Origin: a bacterium
GTDB lineage: Bacteria > Patescibacteriota > Minisyncoccia > UBA6257 > UBA9933
Direction of reading: 5' to 3'
Length of the DNA stretch: 9,798 nt
Assembly: GCA_021799155.1 (NCBI GenBank)
Contig: JAJZBA010000014.1
Span: 1-9,798 of the forward strand
Shown: in pieces, positions 1 through 3,034 of the stretch
Position numbering within the stretch: the stretch's first letter is position 1
Layout of the letters: every line of letters starts with the position of its first letter
Program-made: the position numbers and the translations under genes
Notes under the pieces: generated by a model
Told to the model about the DNA's origin: nothing
What the model saw: only the letters and a program-made list of their open reading frames with translations
Database searches by the model: none

Positions 1-4
1 TGGG

Positions 5-125
5 GGAATGCGCGAAGCGCATTTCCTGACCTACGACAAACGACCAACGACAAACGACGATGTAAAAAGTCGTAAGTTGTTAGTTGTAAGTCGTGGGTCG
101 GAAAAAAATGCTTCGCATTTTTTTC
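5..125 (-). other. Insertion B in 23S rRNA, three consecutive hairpins
   Basis: Conserved 23S sequence (GAGGAAAAGAA on the minus strand) is interrupted before ATTCCCCCA by three hairpins in a row. Positions 101-125 form an 11-bp stem of GAAAAAAATGC with its complement and a 3-base loop. Positions 25-101 form a long imperfect palindrome (separate entry). Positions 5-26 form a GCGC-tipped hairpin with a 3-base loop and one bulge. E. coli has only a short stretch here (roughly nucleotides 225-245). The block is probably either an expansion segment or an element inserted into the rRNA gene. Confidence 0.7.
25..101. repeat. Palindromic element in 23S insertion B, same family as the one in recG
   Basis: The left arm (25-58) and right arm (69-101) are about 33-34 bases each and complementary at roughly three quarters of positions, with a 10-base loop. 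The arms are built from ACGAC, AAACGAC and TTAC units. On the minus strand the order is CAACTAACAAC (86-76), loop, then GTCGTTTGTCGT (58-47). Exactly these two words occur in the same order in the recG element at 5003-5075. This supports a shared origin as a dispersed palindromic repeat. Confidence 0.7.
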
Positions 126-180
126 TTTTCCTCCGCTTACTAAGATGTTTCAATTCAGCGGGTTTGCATCGTGTCGCTTC

Positions 181-354
181 GCGACACTCAAATTCAAAAA
201 TCAAAACGCAAAAATCAAAATTACAATTTAAAATTCAAAAATGATTAAATGTTAAATTTTTTACATTTTACATTGCCTGCCCCGTATAATTGCGGAGCAA
301 TTTATTCGGGGTCATTTTACATTTTGATATTTGCATTTTAAATTTAAATGTCCT
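181..354 (-). other. Insertion A in 23S rRNA, AT-rich, on an extended helix
   Basis: A perfect 13-bp inverted repeat, ATCGTGTCGCTTC at 168-180 against its complement at 355-367, extends the helix that follows the conserved AACCCAACACAG segment. About 174 bases sit in what would be its loop. They are AT-rich and contain an internal hairpin at 280-311 with CCCCG/CGGGG ends. Positions 171-187 can alternatively form a local 7-bp hairpin, GTGTCGC/GCGACAC. In E. coli this position holds only a short loop (roughly nucleotides 140-170). No protein of useful size is encoded. It may stay in the rRNA or be excised like an intervening sequence; the sequence cannot decide. Confidence 0.75.
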
Positions 355-520
355 GAAGCGACACGATAACACAGGTTTACTGTGTTGGGTTTTCCCATTC
401 GGAAATCTCCGGATCATAGGTTGCTAAGCACCTCCCCGAAGCTTATCGCAGCCACGCCGCGTCCTTCATCGCCATCTGATGTCAAGGCATCCACCATACG
501 CCCTTAATTAACTGTCTCTT

Positions 521-575
521 ATCCCGCTTGCCTCGTAGAGAGCCGAAGGCTCTTCTTCGGGGTTTGTAGCGGGAT
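521..575 (-). promoter_or_regulatory. Structured hairpin just upstream of 23S rRNA
   Basis: ATCCCGCT (521-528) pairs perfectly with AGCGGGAT (568-575). Inside it are a second stem, CCTCG (531-535) with CGGGG (558-562), and an apical hairpin AGAGCC/GGCTCT (539-553) with a 3-base loop. It lies 5-60 bases before the mature 23S 5' end in the transcribed leader, so it may guide pre-rRNA processing. No promoter motif was seen between it and the rRNA. Confidence 0.6.
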
Positions 576-655
576 TTAAGAACTCAAATAATGCTATTTA
601 TTTTTGACTATTTAATTTTCAACGAGCAGGAATTTCGGTTATTCAGAAAAATCAA

Positions 656-676
656 AATCCCGCTGCTAGCGGGATT
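656..676 (-). terminator. Terminator-like hairpin in the 23S leader
   Basis: AATCCCGCT and AGCGGGATT form a perfect 9-bp stem with a 3-base loop. On the minus strand it is followed by TTTTGATTTTTC, as in an intrinsic terminator. It lies downstream of the 23S promoter (748-775) and upstream of the rRNA. It would therefore either end leaky tRNA-His transcripts or act as an attenuator or processing element in the leader. A second hairpin, AAAAATC/GATTTTT at 688-704, has the same GCT loop. Confidence 0.5.
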
Positions 677-747
677 AAAATCAAGCAAAAAATCGCTGAT
701 TTTTCACCCGCTTTTTATTTTCATTAATTTCACCATTTTCATTATTA

Positions 748-775
748 AGTATAAAGCGGGCGCAAGGTTTGTCAA
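748..775 (-). promoter_or_regulatory. Strong promoter for 23S rRNA
   Basis: On the minus strand there is a perfect -35 TTGACA (775-770), a 16-bp spacer, then -10 TATACT (753-748). It lies just downstream of tRNA-His and points towards the 23S gene, giving a leader of about 225 bases. The near-consensus boxes fit an rRNA promoter and support independent transcription of 23S. Confidence 0.75.
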
Positions 776-788
776 TAGGTAAATAATG

Positions 789-860
789 GGAGCTATACGG
801 GAATTGCACCCGTGCTGGCAGTGCCACAAACTGCAGTGCTGCTACTACACCAATAGCTCC
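789..860 (-). tRNA. tRNA-His (anticodon GTG)
   Basis: A complete cloverleaf can be drawn on the minus strand. The acceptor stem has eight pairs because it includes the extra G(-1) opposite C73, the hallmark of bacterial tRNA-His. The anticodon stem GCAGT/ACTGC encloses the loop TTGTGGC, giving anticodon GTG. The T stem ACGGG/CCCGT encloses TGCAATT, where TTC is usual but TGC is tolerated. The bases after C73 are CA, so a full CCA is not encoded. It is transcribed from its own promoter (875-903) and precedes the 23S unit on the same strand. Confidence 0.93.
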
Positions 861-874
861 ATATTATACGCTGT

Positions 875-903
875 ATTATAGACAATCTTGTTAAACAAAT
901 CAA
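875..903 (-). promoter_or_regulatory. Promoter of tRNA-His
   Basis: On the minus strand: -35 TTGATT (903-898), 17-bp spacer, -10 TATAAT (880-875). The tRNA begins 15 bases after the -10 box. It is interleaved with the opposite-facing promoter at 888-916, each -35 box lying in the other's spacer. Confidence 0.7.
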
Positions 904-916
904 ATTCATTTATAAT
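888..916 (+). promoter_or_regulatory. Promoter of the homing endonuclease / tRNA-Phe unit
   Basis: -35 TTGTTA (888-893), 17-bp spacer, perfect -10 TATAAT (911-916). A start near 923 would leave only about ten bases before the endonuclease ATG at 934, with no Shine-Dalgarno, so the mRNA would be nearly leaderless. It may be the ancestral tRNA-Phe promoter, now separated from the tRNA by the endonuclease gene. Confidence 0.65.
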
Positions 917-919
917 AAT

Positions 920-930
920 CTCAGTGGTAG
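920..930 (+). repeat. Eleven-base tRNA D-arm fragment upstream of the endonuclease
   Basis: CTCAGTGGTAG here is identical to 1617-1627 in the D-arm of tRNA-Phe. The two copies bracket the endonuclease coding region as a direct repeat about 700 bases apart. The match stops exactly on both sides. This is what a duplicated target or an attachment-like scar would look like, although the motif is common among tRNAs. Confidence 0.6.
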
Positions 931-933
931 CAA

Positions 934-1641
934 ATGACTAGATTTGAACCTCAACGAAAAATCAAAATAAAGTGGTCGTCAAATTTTGCTTACGCTATAG
1001 GGCTTATTGCTTCTGATGGAAACTTATCAACCGATGGTAGACATATAAATTTGAAATCGGCGGACAAAGAAATAATTCAAAATTTTAAAAAAGCCCTTAA
1101 TTTAAGAAATAATATAAGATCTACAAAGAAAATAGATAAACCGAACAAACACTCTTATATTCAATTTGGCGATATCATATTCTATAAATTTTTAAATAAT
1201 CTAGGATTATATGCCGGAAAATCAAAAACAATTAAAGAAGTTAAGACGCCGAATAAATTTTTTAAAGATTTTTTAAGAGGTTTATTTGACGGCGATGGAA
1301 CTTTTTATTCTTTTTGGGATACAAGATGGCCTAATAGTTTTGTATTTCAGATGAGTTTTTCGTCCGCTAGTTTAGATTTTATTAAGTGGTTAAAAGATAG
1401 AATAAATCGTCTTTATAGTATAAATGGTTTTATTGTTCGAGGAGATGGTGTATATAATATAAGATATTCTAAAAGAGATAGCGAAAAATTATTTTCTGTA
1501 ATGTATTATAAAAATAACATCTTGTTTTTAAGAAGAAAATACACTAAGATTAAAAATATATTAAATAAGAATGATAAATTAAAATTAGTCCGTAATAAAC
1601 GGCATCGCCGCGGTAGCTCAGTGGTAGTAGCGCATGCCTGA
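934..1641 (+). CDS. LAGLIDADG family homing endonuclease, 3' end overlapping tRNA-Phe
   Basis: A 235-residue protein with two LAGLIDADG-type helices: AYAIGLIASDG at about residues 19-29 (acidic D28) and FLRGLFDGDG at about 113-122 (D119/D121). It thus resembles a single-chain two-motif endonuclease that cuts a long, specific DNA site to spread its own gene. It is freestanding: the neighbouring tRNA is contiguous and no intein motifs are present. ATG 934 has no Shine-Dalgarno and lies about ten bases after the predicted transcript start. The last 11 codons (from R225) are read out of tRNA-Phe, and the TGA stop (1639-1641) is in its anticodon loop region. RNase P cutting at the tRNA 5' end would remove the stop from the mRNA. 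The coding sequence is more AT-rich than its neighbours, consistent with transfer. The tRNA itself is a likely target, but this is inference. Confidence 0.88.
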   Translation: MTRFEPQRKIKIKWSSNFAYAIGLIASDGNLSTDGRHINLKSADKEIIQNFKKALNLRNNIRSTKKIDKPNKHSYIQFGDIIFYKFLNNLGLYAGKSKTIKEVKTPNKFFKDFLRGLFDGDGTFYSFWDTRWPNSFVFQMSFSSASLDFIKWLKDRINRLYSINGFIVRGDGVYNIRYSKRDSEKLFSVMYYKNNILFLRRKYTKIKNILNKNDKLKLVRNKRHRRGSSVVVAHA

Positions 1642-1679
1642 AGAGCATGGCGTCGGGGGTTCGATTCCCTCCCGCGGCA
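1607..1679 (+). tRNA. tRNA-Phe (anticodon GAA)
   Basis: Acceptor stem GCCGCGG/CCGCGGC, anticodon stem CATGC/GCATG with loop CTGAAGA (anticodon GAA), T arm with TTCGATT, discriminator A. CCA is not encoded. The D stem has one mismatch (C13 against T22). Base 37 is G, whereas most bacterial tRNA-Phe have A37. Its first 35 bases double as the end of the upstream endonuclease gene. Confidence 0.95.
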
Positions 1680-1684
1680 CAAAT

Positions 1685-1716
1685 ATAAAATATCCCGCTC
1701 AAGCGGGATATTTTAT
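1685..1716. terminator. Bidirectional terminator between tRNA-Phe and speD
   Basis: A perfect 15-bp inverted repeat (1685-1699 with 1702-1716) around a 2-base loop, with a GC core ATCCCGCT/AGCGGGAT and A/T runs on both sides. It sits between convergent genes and would work in both directions. The speD TAA (1715-1713) is inside the stem. The core octamer is the same word seen in both leader hairpins of 23S. Confidence 0.8.
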
Positions 1717-2072
1717 CCTCTAATCACTAATCTCACTCTCATTTTTTTCGCTCCCCAGAAATTTTTGACGTATTTTTTTATAGATTTGTCGTCGAAATCT
1801 TTGCACGAATACAAATCCATTGCCACATATCCTTCTTCCGGCCAAGTGTGAAGCGAAATATGGCTTTCGTAAAGCATAATAAAACCGGATACGCCCCAGT
1901 CGGGGTAATAAGCGGTTTTGACTTTTTTAACGACCTCTTTGGATAGCGGCCGCATTTTAAATTTTTCCGGCAAGCCCCTGAGTAAGTTCTTTATAGCTTT
2001 GCCGTCTTTTAACTTTTTATAATCAATTCCATAAGCATCGATTATTAGATGCTTACCCCAGGTTTTTTCCAC
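1713..2072 (-). CDS. speD: S-adenosylmethionine decarboxylase family proenzyme (SpeD-like)
   Basis: This 119-residue protein belongs to the pyruvoyl-dependent AdoMet decarboxylases, which make decarboxylated SAM, the aminopropyl donor for spermidine. The proenzyme self-cleaves at E69-S70 within YESHISLHTWPE, turning S70 into the pyruvoyl group. H75 and C90 lie 5 and 20 residues after S70, the same spacing as Ser63/His68/Cys83 of the Thermotoga enzyme. Length is normal for the short prokaryotic class. The start is GTG at 2072, with an AAGG about ten bases upstream as possible Shine-Dalgarno; no in-frame ATG precedes it. No spermidine synthase gene is nearby. Some SpeD homologues in bacteria, including CPR, are known to have become arginine or ornithine decarboxylases, so the substrate is not settled. 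It lies downstream of tRNA-Arg(GCG) on the same strand with a long leader. Confidence 0.9.
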   Translation of the reverse strand: MEKTWGKHLIIDAYGIDYKKLKDGKAIKNLLRGLPEKFKMRPLSKEVVKKVKTAYYPDWGVSGFIMLYESHISLHTWPEEGYVAMDLYSCKDFDDKSIKKYVKNFWGAKKMRVRLVIRG

Positions 2073-2099
2073 CTCATTGGCGCCTTATTGAGTTTTCGT

Positions 2100-2124
2100 T
2101 CTCGTTCTGCTTTTAGCGGAGCGA
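2100..2124 (-). promoter_or_regulatory. Hairpin in the speD 5' leader
   Basis: On the minus strand CTCGCTCCGCT can pair with AGCAGAACGAG (9 of 11 pairs) around a loop of about three bases, some 28 bases upstream of the speD GTG. It could influence translation, but no known riboswitch is recognised. Confidence 0.3.
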
Positions 2125-2186
2125 GTCTGATTAGTATTCGGCTTTGATTTAATTTTTATTTCTAATCCTTCAACAATGTTCAAGAT

Positions 2187-2211
2187 TATCCTGAGTTTAT
2201 CGAAGGATAAT
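2187..2211 (-). repeat. Short CCTTCGA..CTCAGG palindromic repeat, intergenic copy
   Basis: TTATCCT and AGGATAA form a 7-bp stem around an 11-base loop. Read on the minus strand it contains CCTTCGATAAACTCAGG, matching copies inside recG (3974-4001) and fba (6299-6323). It lies in the predicted leader of speD. Confidence 0.6.
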
Positions 2212-2240
2212 TTTCGACTTTAACAATTTAAAACAATAAA

Positions 2241-2268
2241 ATTTTATCAAAATAAAAAATTATTGCAA
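2241..2268 (-). promoter_or_regulatory. Probable speD promoter
   Basis: On the minus strand: -35 TTGCAA (2268-2263), 16-bp spacer, -10 TAAAAT (2246-2241) preceded by TGA, an extended -10. It starts just past tRNA-Arg(GCG) and would give speD a leader of about 160 bases that includes the repeat at 2187-2211 and the hairpin at 2100-2124. Confidence 0.45.
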
Positions 2269-2273
2269 TAGTT

Positions 2274-2348
2274 TGGTGCCCCCAGTAGGAATCGAACCTA
2301 CATCACAAGCTCCGCAAGCTTGCATTCTATCCATTAAACTATGGAGGC
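2274..2348 (-). tRNA. tRNA-Arg (anticodon GCG), CCA encoded
   Basis: Acceptor stem GCCTCCA/TGGGGGC with one G-T pair, anticodon stem CAAGC/GCTTG with loop TTGCGGA (anticodon GCG, G37), T stem GTAGG/CCTAC with TTCGATT. A73 is followed by an encoded CCA (2276-2274), unlike the other three tRNAs here. GCG decodes CGC (and CGU by wobble). Most bacteria instead use an ACG tRNA edited to ICG, so this gene is notable. It lies between the membrane protein gene and speD on the same strand. Confidence 0.92.
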
Positions 2349-2367
2349 ATTTTGTGTCTTACTTGCT

Positions 2368-2393
2368 CCGTACAAAACTTTATTTTTGTGCGG
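2368..2393. terminator. Hairpin downstream of the membrane protein gene
   Basis: CCGTACAAAA (2368-2377) pairs with TTTTGTGCGG (2384-2393) around a 6-base loop, with one G-T pair on the plus strand and one mismatch on the minus. There is no clear T tract, so termination is only a guess. It lies between the stop of the membrane protein gene (2421) and tRNA-Arg(GCG). Confidence 0.35.
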
Positions 2394-2420
2394 GGATCTA
2401 TTGAACGACAAGGACGTTTT

Positions 2421-2939
2421 TCAAAATCCCGCTAATTTTGAAAGCGAATCAACCAGCGAAATTTGGTATTCTTCTTTTGGTAATCGTTGAATTAGAAAAT
2501 TTTTAATTTTTTCTTCATCATCGGCGTGAATATTAATTTTTAAATAAGGAGAAAATTTCTTTTTTATTTTTAATACCAACTCTTTATATTCTTCTCCGCC
2601 TTCGTGAATATCAAAACCTTCTATTTCTTCGTAAGGATAAATTTTTCCGCTTTCTGATTTTTTATTCAGCAAAGACACGCTTAATCCTTTTTCATTTATT
2701 TTAAATTCCCAGATTGTTGGAAAACGATTAGCTAAAGAATTAATTACCATCCAGGCTATAACTACAAAAATCATAAATAAAAAATTTTTCTGCCAGACCG
2801 CTAGAGCGATTAAAATAATCGCAATAATCAAACTCAACCAATACCAGGAAACATCTTTCGGTCGGTATTCGAATTCCGGCGCCTGCCAGGAAATAAAATT
2901 TTCCGATGGTTTTTCTTGATTTATCCGTTTTTTCGACAT
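2421..2939 (-). CDS. Uncharacterised two-helix membrane protein
   Basis: From ATG 2939 the product is 172 residues starting MSKKRINQEK. An upstream ATG at 2966 lies inside tRNA-Arg(TCT) and was rejected. A short basic N-terminus and the segment WQAPEFEYRPKDVSWYW lead into two adjacent hydrophobic segments (roughly residues 34-50 and 55-73). These are followed by a hydrophilic, charged domain of about 95 residues rich in beta-type patterns such as KIYPYEEIEGFDIHEGG. The layout, a helical hairpin plus a cytoplasmic PH-like domain, resembles small uncharacterised membrane proteins common in CPR genomes; I cannot name the family securely. No catalytic motif is visible. The gene is divergent from tRNA-Arg(TCT)/recG, and that unit's promoter lies inside its first codons. 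Confidence 0.75.
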   Translation of the reverse strand: MSKKRINQEKPSENFISWQAPEFEYRPKDVSWYWLSLIIAIILIALAVWQKNFLFMIFVVIAWMVINSLANRFPTIWEFKINEKGLSVSLLNKKSESGKIYPYEEIEGFDIHEGGEEYKELVLKIKKKFSPYLKINIHADDEEKIKNFLIQRLPKEEYQISLVDSLSKLAGF

Positions 2940-2944
2940 AACAT
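2916..2944 (+). promoter_or_regulatory. Probable promoter of tRNA-Arg(TCT)-recG
   Basis: -35 TTGATT (2916-2921), 17-bp spacer, -10 TAACAT (2939-2944). A start near 2951 would leave an 8-base leader before the tRNA. It overlaps the start of the divergent membrane protein gene. An alternative -10, TATACA at 2948-2953, lacks a good -35. Confidence 0.4.
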
Positions 2945-2958
2945 TATTATACATAATT

Positions 2959-3030
2959 GTCCCCATAGTTCAACGGACAGAACGACTCCCTTCTAAGGAG
3001 TAAATCCGGGTTCGATTCCTGGTGGGGACG
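2959..3030 (+). tRNA. tRNA-Arg (anticodon TCT)
   Basis: Acceptor stem GTCCCCA/TGGGGAC, anticodon stem ACTCC/GGAGT with loop CTTCTAA (anticodon TCT, A37), T arm CCGGG TTCGATT CCTGG with a wobble, discriminator G. It reads AGA/AGG. CCA is not encoded; the next bases are CAGT and then the recG ATG, only four bases after the discriminator. Confidence 0.95.
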
Positions 3031-3034
3031 CAGT

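Larger units (their letters stand above)
1..516 (-). rRNA. rrl: 23S ribosomal RNA, 5' part (runs off left edge)
   Basis: Read on the minus strand, positions about 516 to 356 match the conserved 5' end of bacterial 23S rRNA, including the segments GGTGGATGCCTTG, GGCGATGAAGGACG and TTTCCGAATGGGAAAACCC. Homology resumes at about 165-120 with TGAAACATCTTAGTAAGC and GAGGAAAAGAA, and again at 1-9 with ATTCCCCCA. Between these blocks the molecule is expanded by two insertions (about 181-354 and 5-125), so roughly 230 conserved nucleotides are spread over more than 500 bases. The mature 5' end is placed near 516 by counting against E. coli 23S and is uncertain by several bases. The gene continues beyond position 1. 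No 16S rRNA gene lies upstream on this strand anywhere in the window, so the usual 16S-23S order is absent here. Confidence 0.95.

Noticed and set aside
1..101. CRISPR array suggested by repeated ACGAC/AAACGAC units
   Set aside because: The units are short, without regular spacers, form one palindrome inside rRNA, and no cas genes are present.
8..244. 78-codon open frame on the plus strand over 23S rRNA
   Set aside because: It is antisense to rRNA and made mostly of palindromic and low-complexity repeat; no family features.
591..782. 63-codon open frame on the plus strand in the 23S leader
   Set aside because: It lies in the minus-strand rRNA leader, over its promoter and hairpins, has no Shine-Dalgarno, and its AT-rich translation resembles no protein.
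920..1679. Group I intron in tRNA-Phe carrying the endonuclease
   Set aside because: The tRNA at 1607-1679 is complete and uninterrupted; only 11 bases of tRNA sequence lie upstream, so there is no 5' exon.
2940..2966. Longer start for the membrane protein at 2966
   Set aside because: It would begin inside tRNA-Arg(TCT); the internal ATG at 2939 gives a natural basic N-terminus.
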